The translations under genes and the position numbers were made by a program. The notes beneath the pieces are model-generated. The model did not search any database, had not been told where the DNA came from, and worked only from the letters and a program-made list of their open reading frames with translations. 64,000 nucleotides of DNA from NCBI GenBank assembly GCA_036768485.1, contig JAVLUZ010000154.1:38061936-38125935 (forward strand). Reading direction: 5' to 3'. Below, in pieces: positions 55,214-64,000 of this stretch. The stretch's first letter is position 1. The number at the start of each line of letters is the position of its first letter. The DNA is from Mermis nigrescens (taxonomy: Eukaryota; Nematoda; Enoplea; Mermithida; Mermithidae).

Positions 55214-56414
55214 TAGGGATGCACCGATATATCGGCCGATATATCGGCCGATATATTGGCCTGTTTTTCATATATCGGTATCGGCCATTATCGGCCAGTT
55301 TTTGGCCGATAATTTCTAAATTTCTAGAATTTCATAAGAAAATGGATAGTTGACAAAGAATTTCAAAAATGCCACTGCATACATCAAAAGGAACTTTACT
55401 AAAAACGTATTTCACTATATTCTCACTTTTACAAGCATAATTGACATCAAGTATCAAGACCACAGTACTGCATTTCCTTTCAAAAATGAGAGTTCCTCTA
55501 CAATGTTCGGCTTAAGTCGATTTCTCAGTTGTGTAAGCACTTTTCCTGCTGTGCTGAATAGCCTCTCACTTTCGACGCTTGATGCTGGGGCTGACAGGTA
55601 TACTCTGGCAATGCTAGCAAGCACAGGAAAAACGTCCTTTATTATTACGCCACCATTCAAAAATATTGCAAGTATTGGCTATCAGAGCTTTTCGAAATAT
55701 TTGCTAATTTCTTTAGTTTCATCTACGCCTGAATTGGGACTGTTATTTGCATAATTTGAGGTTAGGAATTTGTTTTCACTCGCCCACAGAAAGCTTCTCT
55801 TTTCAAGTAAAACAATCTTGGATGAAAAGATTTCGGCTAACATAACTGGAAAATACACATGATACTGCGATTATATACATCATGCTCATACTGTTGCCAA
55901 ATATGACTTTTGAAAAATAAAACTCAGGTTATTTCTTAGAAACATTCTAACATCATGTACACAGTGTAGGCAACAAGCCCCTAAAAAATTCAAAAAGTGC
56001 ATCGAGAACACCCATCACTCAACTGATTATAGATTGAAAACTTTCCAGAAAAAGTTGGAAACTCCCAAAAATAGAGAGAAACTCCCAATCTGGCAGAATT
56101 GTATGCTCATATTAGGCAATTAGAGTCAATACAGTATTAGTAAGATTCTTATTCAAAGCATCATGCACTCAACCTGCATTTCCGAGATATGATTCTTATC
56201 GTTTTATTGTACTTAAATTTCAAGATCATGAAGCATTGACTGCTCATTCTGTGGAATTACTGAGTACAAAATCCCTGCATTTACTATAATTCTTTATATC
56301 GGCCGACATATCGGCCAAAATATCGGCCGATATATCGGCCGATATTATCGGCCATGATTCGCCAATATATCGGCCAGCCGATATATCGGCCAAACCCATA
56401 TCGGTGCATCCCTA
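55214..56414. mobile_element. hAT transposon deletion derivative, 1201 bp, complete ends
   Basis: Begins TAGGGATGCACCGATATATC and ends with the complement, ATATCGGTGCATCCCTA. The flanks GTTTAAAC (55206-55213) and GTATAAAC (56415-56422) match at 7 of 8 positions, the hAT hallmark. Both ends are packed with ATATCGGCC/GGCCGATAT words (55232-55310, 56295-56395), the expected subterminal binding repeats. The interior holds the end of a transposase gene on the minus strand; the catalytic part is missing. It should be immobile without a helper. Confidence 0.95.
55454..55660 (-). pseudogene. hAT transposase C-terminal dimerisation domain
   Basis: Reading [20 protein letters not shown], then [20 protein letters not shown], then [16 protein letters not shown], ending LWS-stop. 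This is the conserved C-terminus of hAT transposases ([15 protein letters not shown] ... R-x-x-L ... L-x-FLK-x-N). Just upstream, in a different frame, IFEWWRNNK matches the W-W motif that normally precedes it, so a frameshift separates the two. Only about the last 80 residues of a ~600-residue protein remain. It lies between the two TIRs, as expected of an internally deleted element. Confidence 0.93.
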
Positions 56415-56429
56415 GTATAAACTTGAATT

Positions 56430-56735
56430 TCCTTCCTTCAGTAAAGCATTTTAGCCAATTCTGAAGTCGCTTTCGACAATAAAAACCATAATTTATCAAA
56501 TGGCGCGAAGCGCAAAAAATTTTGAAATCTAAGCTCTCTAAAACGCATTTTTGCATTACAAAAACTAACCAAATCCGTGCAGAAGATAAGAATTTTCAAT
56601 CGTAGTAAAGTTCTAGACCAGATTGTCGATAAAAATGCTGCAATTGACGCGGCCGGCTTAAAGATTAAGAACAAGTAAGATTTAAATCAATTCGGCGCGA
56701 AGGGCCGAAAAATTTTGAAGTTTTAACTCTCTAAA
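56430..56735. other. No feature recognised; short internal repeat
   Basis: GCGCGAAG-GC-AAAAATTTTG followed by CTCTCTAAAACGCATT appears at ~56502 and again at ~56694, a ~190-bp spaced direct repeat of unknown origin. Confidence 0.4.
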
Positions 56736-56739
56736 ACGC

Positions 56740-56945
56740 ATTCTAACATTGAATGAATGGGCATTCGTGTAGCTGGTTCACATATGTATTAACATAGTCA
56801 TATTATAAGGGCGTATGTGTGCGGTCGATAGCATCTGAGGAAACGAGAGAAAGTTGCTGGCAGTCGGATTCGAAACGTGGACCCCTTGCTCTAAAGTCCA
56901 GAACCATAACCAATCGACTAACGCTGGTTAATTTCGATAAAGATT
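56740..56945 (-). mobile_element. tRNA-derived SINE, minus strand
   Basis: The minus strand has a polymerase III A-box-like TAGTCGATTGG (complement of 56910-56921) and, ~50 nt on, a B-box GTTTCGAATCC (complement of ~56866-56876). A body with ATATGTGAACCAGCTACACG follows, and a 3' tail of CATTCATTC (56745-56760). A box, B box and short tandem tail in this order define a SINE. The tRNA-like part does not fold into a proper cloverleaf (acceptor and T stems do not pair), so it is not a working tRNA. Confidence 0.65.
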
Positions 56946-57007
56946 GCAAGGTATTCGTGATGTTCTGCTGGTTTACCAGCTGATTAGGCTTAGGCTTAGT
57001 ATCATGG

Positions 57008-57147
57008 ACTGACCAAAATGTTGGTGCCAGTGTTTAAAATAAGCCTGAGTAATGGGATGCGACGAGCGGAGCGAGCGAAGCGAGCGACGCGAGTTGCATC
57101 CCATACTGAGGCTTATTTTAAACGCTGGCACCAACATTTTGGTCAGT
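57008..57147. repeat. Long hairpin, ~53-bp arms around a GAGC-rich loop
   Basis: The arm 57008-57060 (starts ACTGACCAAAATGTTGGTGC) and the arm 57096-57147 (complement starts the same) pair with about three differences. The ~35-bp loop is GAGCG/AAGCG repeats, itself partly palindromic. Confidence 0.9.
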
Positions 57148-57264
57148 CACATGAATCTACTGGAAAAATCTGATGACTGCCTTATTTGTTTTCGACTTGA
57201 CTCAAACCAAACCAGTTAGATGGCAGCTTTCACCGGATACTACTTGCTGTATACGTACCTATAG

Positions 57265-57325
57265 CGTGGCTATCTTAATACATATGTGTGAACCAGCTAC
57301 ACCAATGCCAATGAATGAATGAATG
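57265..57325 (+). mobile_element. SINE 3' end, plus strand
   Basis: ATATGTGTGAACCAGCTACA and CCAATGCCAATGAATGAATG match the tail of the SINE at 56.74 kb in the opposite orientation. The two face each other around the long hairpin. Confidence 0.6.
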
Positions 57326-57329
57326 AAGA

Positions 57330-57780
57330 TTTATTGTCAAGTAAATACGAAATAATGGATACAAGTAAATGCGACGAACTAAGAGGAATGACAAAAGGAC
57401 ATACGATCACGATAATCATGACGAATTAAGTATGCCTTTTCAAAAATGTATTTAAATCAATGTTAGCTAATCTCGTTTCGAAAACTTCAATATTAGGAGA
57501 TGAAACGACAATGTCCGGTAAACTATTCTAAATGTTAATGTTTTCCACAAATTCCAACCAAGCCCAACAATTTTTCCATTTCCCAAAATTTTAGTTAACA
57601 AATACCTAGATCAAAAAGTGGAAAAAACGGTGAACTCCAGCCCAAATCCCAAATCTGAATCTTTCCAAAATTTAAATCGGGACTTGTACAGTACAAATCA
57701 CTGTGCTTAGGAAGACTAAGTGAAGCTACTTCATTGATATATTGTGATCTAGTACCGAACAAACTATTGTACTTAGGAAG
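57330..57780. other. No feature recognised
   Basis: AT-rich, with no gene. Confidence 0.4.
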
Positions 57781-57782
57781 CT

Positions 57783-57930
57783 TATAGTCCGTTTCACACA
57801 AGTTTGAGCATAGTTTTAAAACTCATCTCCGATAAAAAAACTGACAGATTGTGATTATAGCATTGATCTGATATTTGATCATCATGCATGACCCGCCGGC
57901 TTACTGTTGACGTAAATTCTTAAAATTTAT
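57783..57930 (+). mobile_element. Family E MITE, right end missing
   Basis: TATAGTCCGTTTCACACAAG, then TAGCATTGATCTGATATTTG and CCGCCGGCTTACTGTTGACG. Followed directly by family D, as in the 37-kb region. Confidence 0.65.
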
Positions 57931-57954
57931 GCATATATGTAAGTACGGTGCACA

Positions 57955-58325
57955 TACACATTCATCGAACTTATGCGCTATTTCCCGACAGCTCGTTTTG
58001 CTGTTCGGATGTGCTTTCCGTCAGCTCGTTTCGCTGTACGGACGTGCTTTCCCGTCAGCTCGTTCCGCTGGTCGGATGTGCTTTCCCAGCAGCTCGTTTC
58101 GGCTGTTATGGATGTGCTTTCCTGACGGCTCGTTTTGCTGCTCGGACGTGCTGTTTATAGCTTTTGCGCTTCTTTTGCGCTTTAACCCGTCTAAATGACG
58201 TTTCATCTCCGGATTGAATAGCGCAAATTTTTTAGGTAACTGAGCACTGGCTCGGTTCGCGCTAGCGACCGAACACTCCGCAGTGGCGGGTCTTCAGACC
58301 TGCCCAGTTTTTAGGCTTCTCAATT
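57955..58325 (+). mobile_element. Family D element with internal ~48-bp tandem repeats
   Basis: About four units of the CAGCTCGTTTCGCTG-x-x-CGGA-GTGCTTTCC type (57987-58150), then the family D end: ATGACGTTTCATCTCCGG, a hairpin CTCGGTTCGCGCTAGCGACC (58251-58273) and GGCGGGTCTTCAGACCTGCC. Frames across it are repeat-encoded and exist in several phases. Confidence 0.75.
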
Positions 58326-58344
58326 ACACATATGTTCATACTAG

Positions 58345-58975
58345 CAAAAAATGCTCCGATGGAACAAAAAGGGGAATATACTTGGGATTGTGAATTATCG
58401 AGGATGTAAAGGAGGGGACTAGGAAAAATCTCCCTATGTTATACATATGCCAAAAATCACAAAATATGTTAAAAACCAGACTTTCTCTAAACAATACAAA
58501 AAAATCGAAGTATATTCTGCGGCCTCCAAATAGAAATAAACTATTTACCAAAAAATTGATTTTAAAAAAGCAGCGAATTAGCAATGCAGTAGCTAAGCGA
58601 ATTGAATGAAATAGCACATATTGATGCATTCAAGACAATCGATGATATTGTTGGTTCAAAGCAGTAGGAAACACGGAAGCTGACGTGCAACAGACCTTAT
58701 GTAGATACTCTTTTACACATGTCTACAACAATTGTTTACTAAACTTTTACATATTTCAAAGGCCGCAGAATATACTTCGATTTTTTGCATTGCTTAGAGA
58801 AAGTCTGCTTTTTAACATATTTTGCGATTTTTGGCATATAACATAGGGAGATTTTTCCTAGTCCCCTCCTTTTACATCCTCGATAATTCACAATCCCAAG
58901 TATATTCCCCTTTTTTGTTCCATCGGAGCATTTTCTTTGCTAGTACCCTACTTTTAATTAGCAAGATTTGGAAAT
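58345..58975. mobile_element. Element X, copy 3
   Basis: Arms 58345-58530 and 58760-58950 are reverse complements, with ends ACTAGCAAAAAATGCTCCG / CGGAGCATTTTCTTTGCTAG. The interior is nearly identical to copy 2 but ~220 bp shorter. Confidence 0.87.
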
Positions 58976-60084
58976 ACAATACTAGATTTCATTTACTGTG
59001 CGATTCTTCGAATAATTCAATGGTTTAAATTTTACAAAGCTACTAGTTGTAGAAGCAACAAACATTCTGATTAGTAATTCTTATGTTACGTAGAACATCC
59101 TGTAAAGAAATATGCTTCCAAAACTTTCTAGAGCTAAACTTAATTTACATTTTAAACTTTACACAGTAGTGTAAAGAATTTTAGTGGGATTAATAATTTC
59201 GATATTGCTCTGATATAACGATCAGCATTTATTAAGAAATGAAACCTCTTTAATGTTCTAAGAACAAATTAACATTAGGTGTTAATCACTTTACACTACT
59301 CTTCATGCGCCCCTAGCAGACGTATCACACCTGTTTCTATATATATTTTACGACTTTAGGGAAAAAATAAGTTACCGTGAGGCTCTAGAATGGAGCTTAT
59401 TATATAGTCTAAACTTTACACTAGCAACAGGTGTGAAGAAGATTTTAGTCGGAGTTGTAAATTCGATATTACTCGGATATTACGATCAACATTCATGAAA
59501 AAATTACGTCCCCATAACGGTTTAAGGACAAATAGACACAGATGTAAACCACTTTACATCACTGTTGAGAGTAAACGAACGCGCCCAGCTGACGTCCCTT
59601 ATTTGAATTCATGTAAATTTTCAGATTTCGGCCAAAAATTCAGGTTTTTGCAAAGCTCTAGAACGAAGATTAATTAGTAGTGTAAACTTTTACACAACCA
59701 CCGATTGTAAAGAGGATTCTAGTCGGATTTGTAAATCTGATATTACTCGGATATTTATGATCAACATTTATGAAAAAATTATGTCTCTACAATGGTCTGA
59801 GGACAAATAAACATTAGGTGTAAACTACTTCACACCACTGTTGAGCGTAAACAAACGCAACCAATTGCAATGACTAGAGCTTCGCCCCGCAGAACTGGAG
59901 CTATCCATCTATGCTCCCCAGGATTTCGTTGCTCCCCACGTACATTCGTACTCAAGAGTTTATAACGTAAATTTGAAAATTTTTCCACCGCTTCCTTCCC
60001 GACTAGGGCATGTACCTACATACGTATAATGCTTTCACTCATATATCCATAAAAATTTATAATGTACCCACTTGAATATATCTA

Positions 60085-60375
60085 AAAAGGATGACCTCAG
60101 CGTGGGGTTTTGAAGGTTACCACCATATACATGGGCAGCGACAAAATTCTGGGGGGAGGTCCGACGGAGCAAATTCGCTAAAATAGCTCTAAAAATGCCT
60201 AAAAATAGCATTTTTGGGGGTCCAACTAGACCCCCCCGCCCATGTGTGGTAACCTATCCTAGAAGGCAAAATACCCAACATTACCTCCAGGATTTAATGT
60301 TTAAGAAATTTTAGCTTTTCCGGGTTTTAATGATACAAATCGATAGAGCTCAACGAGAAACATTCAAAAATGGTT
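60085..60375 (-). mobile_element. Family A-like copy inserted in composite copy 3
   Basis: CAGCGTGGGGTTTTGAAGG, then (after the nested element) GGCAAAATACCCAACATTAC, AATCGATAGAGCTCAACGAG and ACATTCAAAAATGG. This follows the order of the reverse copy at 6533-6778. The right terminus is missing. Confidence 0.6.
60115..60256. mobile_element. Nested ~140-bp mini-element
   Basis: GGTTACCACCATATACATGG at the left; the complement of the right end reads GGTTACCACACATGGGC. The inner part has TGGGCAGCGACAAAATTCTG and GACCCCCCCGCCCA, so it resembles a family A element reduced to its ends. It splits the surrounding family A-like copy. Confidence 0.65.
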
Positions 60376-61719
60376 GGTCAGATTCGTAATTTTGATATTG
60401 TTCCGATATTATGATTAATATTTATGAAAAAAATTAAGTCTCCATAATGTTTTATGGGCAAACTAACCATAGGTGTAAACCACTTTATAACACTGTAGAG
60501 TGTAAACATATGCGCCAGACTGGCATATCAAATTTGGTTCCTGGTCCATTTCTAGACTTGATAATCGTGTCCCTGACTCATAACCGGAGAAGCTGGCAGA
60601 AAAAACAAGACAGAAGCGCAATTTTAAACACCAAATTTTTGACTTTACACTCGCTAAATATCAATGTATAGACGATTTGCTTTGACATACACCCGATATA
60701 AATCACTTTATTTTTATTCTATTGGACTTATCCCGACTTCTGGACGGAGAAAGTGGCGGACAAAAAACGCAACAAAAACGTATTTTCCATCATTTAGAAC
60801 ACTGTAAACTTTAAAATTCTGTACCGAACTCCCCATTGAGTTTAAAGAAATTCGGTTTGGTACAATTTATAGCTTTTAAAACCGTAGTACATTCCTGTGT
60901 GCCAAAATTCTCTTGCAAAAATTATTTGGTATGATTTATTAATCAAAATTCGGAAAAAAACGTGTTTTTCGCCCATTTTTTACCTCTGATTTCGAGCTTT
61001 ACACCCGCATAAATAACTCAATATTTCGTTTTTTTAAATGCGGTTTGCTGCGATGTGTAGCCCCTGAAAGGCACTTCATTACTGCTGTATTCAATTTACC
61101 CTGACGCATAAGCGGAAAATTTTGGCATAGAAATCTTAGTTAAAATTTGTTTTTTTACACCATCCACTAGAGTGTAAACTTTAAACCTCAGGATCTAACT
61201 CACCATAGAGCGTAGAAGACTTTGCTTATATGCAGAATGTAGCCCTTGATCCGCTCTACATTTCTGTCAGAAAACATTGCAAAAACTCATAATCGGAGTT
61301 AGTATCAGACATAAGCAGGTTGAAAACTCGACCAAAAAGTGCTTTTCCAACCCCAGATTTTCGCACTCTTTACACTGTCATTCGAGAACTAATGCGAATT
61401 TCAAAGAACAAAAAAATGATCATCTGAAGAATTCATCCCTCTATAATCCTATGCTGTTCAATTGTTCGAATCATCAATACTCAGTTGTCCACATGCCGTG
61501 ATAAAAAGGTCCCAAAATTTGTCCTATGTTATAACGTTACATCAAAAACTTTACACCTTCTTTACACAGTCAGTTCTTGAGTTTCAAGAAAAACAAAAAG
61601 CACGGGCAGCGAATTTTTCTATTATCTTTCTTTTAAAAAAAACTGCACCTTCCAGAAGTGTCCCTATATAGCTGTAGTGGGGTGCACAGGTGTTAGGGGT
61701 ACCAAGTATATCATAAGTG

Positions 61720-62245
61720 CGCCTAGATGCTACCTAAGATGTAAACTTCTGTGAAACAGACTAAAGTGTACATAGCTACTTCAGGAAGCTTAAGTGAAGC
61801 TACTTCATTGTTCACAAAACTTATGCATGAAGAGCGATTTTAGTGCTGCAGGCTGAAAGTTAGAGTAACCCCGTTAAGATTCACACATTTTGTACACAGA
61901 CAAAAACAAATGAAATTTTGTTCATCCGTAGATCTTGGCACCAGATAAAAAAGCGTAGAGTAAAACTTCGCAAATTGCTCCTGGGCTTTTACAACCAGCA
62001 TCAAACTTCCAGATTTTTAATTATCGGGAAAAATGACTGTTCTCGAATATTTTTAATTACTCAATCAACATAGGTATTTGTTTTTTCAATGAAATTTTGA
62101 TCACTTTTATGATACGAAAAATTCTGCGCGTTGATGGAAGTTATTTTGTATTAGTCGTCATTTGTATCACATGATAGTAACGTTTATTCGAACTTTTTTC
62201 TGTCAAACTTCAACGCAATTTCAGACCTGTAAAAGGGTAGTTAAG
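61720..62245. other. Family E end fragment, otherwise nothing recognised
   Basis: AACTTCTGTGAAACAGACTA at ~61743 matches the right end of family E. The rest shows no gene. Confidence 0.4.
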
Positions 62246-62249
62246 TTAC

Positions 62250-62520
62250 CATAGGTGGGCAGCACCGAAATTCTGGGGGGGTTGAAGAAATTTTCAAAGG
62301 TCACAAAATGGTCTTAAAAGTGGTCGTAAGGCGAAAAAAACTCCATTTTTCGACGTTTCTCATCGAGCACTATCCAATGGCATCAAAAAATCGACAAAAA
62401 TAAGAAAAAATTTTCAAAATTTGAATTCTGGGGGGGGGGGGTATTTTGATTTCTGGGGGGTATTTCAACTTCTGGGGGGTGCATACCCCCAAACCTCCCC
62501 TCCACTCACGCCCACGTGTG
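62250..62520 (+). mobile_element. Family A MITE, near-consensus
   Basis: CATAGGTGGGCAGCACCGAA to CACTCACGCCCACGTGTG, with all internal landmarks (GTTTCTCATCGAGCACTATC, CAATGGCATCAAAAAATCG). Very similar to the 49.7-kb copy, hence probably young. No TSD found. Confidence 0.9.
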
Positions 62521-62710
62521 GTCGTTCGACAAAATAGATTAATCAGATAGAGAATTTTAGGTTGTTTCTGAAACATGTTTCAGATTTTGTCCCACGGTTT
62601 TTGTTTTATGCAAATTTTGAATGATCTGAGACACGTGCCTTTGTATGTATGTATATTAAACACTGCTTGTACCTGACCATTTGCCTTTTGTTTAAACAAC
62701 GTTTGCACAG

Positions 62711-62838
62711 TGATAAATCCTTGCGAAAACGACAGTCAGGAGGACATAAACGAGGAACGTGTAAAGCTATTTCCAACAAACATTTGGCAAAAAATGTTGA
62801 AGCAATCGAATGAAATTAATGTGCAAGTGTTGCGCTAA
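62711..62838 (+). CDS. Terminal coding exon, possibly the collagen-like gene's last
   Basis: After the acceptor TTTGCACAG the frame (phase 1 entry) reads INPCENDSQEDINEERVKLF, then PTNIWQKMLKQSNEINVQVL, then R and stops at TAA 62836-62838. It is acidic and helical with one cysteine. The required entry phase (one base carried over) equals the exit phase of the collagen-like exon at 22460, and the strand is the same. Joining them would need a ~40-kb intron full of transposons. That link is inference; it could equally belong to another gene whose earlier exons are not visible. Confidence 0.45.
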
Positions 62839-62844
62839 ACCTAT

Positions 62845-63575
62845 ACGTCCTAACAGGCCGACGAGTGGATGATGAATAATTTATTTATTATTTAATTTTT
62901 ATAACCACATAACTTACGTAGGTCAACGGACAATTTTGGTTTGAACGACACTTTTTGTCTACGAAACGACGAAAATAGGGAAAATTAAAGTCAAATGCTG
63001 AACGGGAAAACGCAGGAACGAGGACGGGGAATAATGTGCCCTTTCTTATAATCTTTCCGGCTTTATACTTGTTTTGACCCTTCAAAGGGTCAGGTAGCAA
63101 TTACTTTTTGTCTTTTAGTTTCTTGTATATGTATGCTCGAACTTGTTTTAAGCGCACTTTAGATTAAACAGAAATGATTACCTTTTTGTAGCAGAGGTGC
63201 TACTACACAATTTGAAAATTGATACTTTGAAGTTAAACCAGTGAGGTTAATGTTATATTGTTCTCAATTATATGGAATATTAGCGCAGAAAGTGAGCGAC
63301 AGCCTGAGTGGTCTGTTAGTACTACATACGCAAGTACAGAGCGGAAGATCTCGGAAAGGAAAGCGGTGCGGCGGATAAAATTTTGCTCGTGTACGGAAAG
63401 TATGCGGCCCGCCGCCTGTTACGTTTTTGACCTTGCTGCCGTTTCTTCGCTGGAAACTTTCTGGGTTTTGCGCTTTCTTAGGTTATTTCATGCTGTTTAC
63501 AATAAACACTTTTCCATCCAGAGCATCGGGTATTGTGAAGGGCCATTTTTTAAAAATAATCTTGCACCTCAGTTC
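62845..63575. other. Downstream sequence, no further gene recognised
   Basis: The frame 63258-63578 has a mixed composition but no domain, signal or splice context I can support. No clear AATAAA follows the exon ending at 62838. Confidence 0.35.
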
Positions 63576-63579
63576 TAGT

Positions 63580-64000
63580 TTACGAATCTGACCTTAAAAT
63601 TTCTTAACACTCAATGGTCGTTGTACCAAAGTTGAAAGTATACGCGTGTGTTTACTCTTGCGTTTCCATCAGCTTATCTGATCAATTTTGGTTTTATAAT
63701 GAAGAAAGTTACAATGTCTCAAAATCAAATTTTTTTCTTAGCGCAATGTATCTTGACCTGTGATCGTTTTAGTGTAAAGGGTTAAAGACAAAAAATAAAT
63801 GTCTTCAGCTACTCCGTAGGTGGAATATACTGATTATGCTTAAAATGTGCCCTGCCCTGAGCATTAGAGATCTAATTTATTTTGTTTCTATAAACCCAAT
63901 ATTGCGTTATAAGCACAAGTGTAAAGTTCTCACTGAGAGGCACTTTTCGCCCAGAGCATTTGTTATCGAACAATTTATAGAGAGACCAATTTTTTAAAAA
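63580..64000 (+). repeat. Family G repeat, running off the window
   Basis: Shares GAATCTGACC, a GTTGTA/CCAAAG-like block, ATGTGCCCT, a GCATTA-like word and TTTATTTTGTTTCT with 33170-33960 in the same order, at low identity. Confidence 0.4.

Larger units (their letters stand above)
58976..61715 (+). repeat. Composite repeat copy 3, TTTACA/TGTAAA units and right part
   Basis: Unit markers CACTTTACA-like at ~59288, 59551, 59826 (ACTTCACACC) and 60481. The last interval is lengthened by an insertion at ~59870-60375. Ends in GGTGTTAGGGGTACC at ~61703. The overall identity to copy 2 is high enough to align by eye throughout. Confidence 0.85.

Noticed and set aside
56860..56945. A genuine tRNA gene on the minus strand
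   Set aside because: A and B boxes are present, but the acceptor, T and anticodon stems do not pair, and the sequence continues into a SINE body with a short tandem tail.
57929..58206. Cys/Ser/Arg-rich overlapping frames on both strands
   Set aside because: They come from the ~48-bp tandem repeat of family D and are open in several phases at once.
63258..63578. 106-aa frame with mixed composition near the right edge
   Set aside because: No homologous pattern, signal peptide or splice context; it overlaps the start of a repeat and could be chance.

Overview
This is an AT-rich, gene-poor piece of a metazoan nuclear genome, most likely an invertebrate. Spliced collagen-type exons with GT/AG borders and a common phase, a TATA-headed exon encoding a signal peptide, a non-LTR retrotransposon remnant, hAT and pogo-like DNA transposons, and long microsatellites all support this. 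There are no bacterial operons, tRNA clusters or rRNA. Two assembly gaps are present: 17 N at 37867-37883 and 100 N at 52079-52178. I cannot name the species.

Host genes are few. Three collagen-like exons lie on the + strand at 19.9-22.5 kb. A terminal exon at 62.7 kb is phase-compatible with them. A small secreted-protein exon on the - strand at 45.0 kb has its own TATA box, and a decayed paralogue of it lies at 14.5 kb. Two further coding-like scraps (28.5-29.1 kb and 46.1 kb) are unassigned.

Most of the window is layered mobile DNA. The dominant family, called A here, is a ~250-300 bp MITE with about 20 copies or fragments; at least four have clear 8-bp target duplications. A ~3.4 kb composite repeat occurs three times (5.8-9.1, 24.4-27.8, 58.3-61.7 kb). 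It consists of a long-TIR element (X) followed by tandem ~270 bp units saturated with TTTACA/TGTAAA. Smaller families (B, C, D, E, F, G) recur two to five times each. hAT elements appear as a transposase C-terminal remnant at the left edge, a complete 1.2 kb deletion derivative at 55.2-56.4 kb with TIRs and an 8-bp TSD, and a 790-bp element inserted in a minisatellite. A 593-bp pogo/Tigger-like element lies at 45.46-46.06 kb, a LINE reverse transcriptase remnant at 47.5-48.1 kb, and a tRNA-derived SINE at 56.7-56.9 kb.

The most unusual coding content is two degenerate copies (9.14-12.0 kb and 48.9-50.5 kb) of a protein resembling the DUF3987 family, which is known mainly from phage and bacterial primase/helicase-like proteins. 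The copies align with each other over three separate blocks although each is broken by stops, frameshifts and MITE insertions. This suggests a dispersed, probably mobile, gene in this genome. Other notable structures are a ~305-bp satellite whose unit contains a MITE fragment, running into the assembly gap; a perfect 52-bp palindrome with a near-identical neighbour; a ~53-bp-arm hairpin around a GAGC-rich loop; and a recurrent element (D) whose terminal hairpin shows a compensatory base change.
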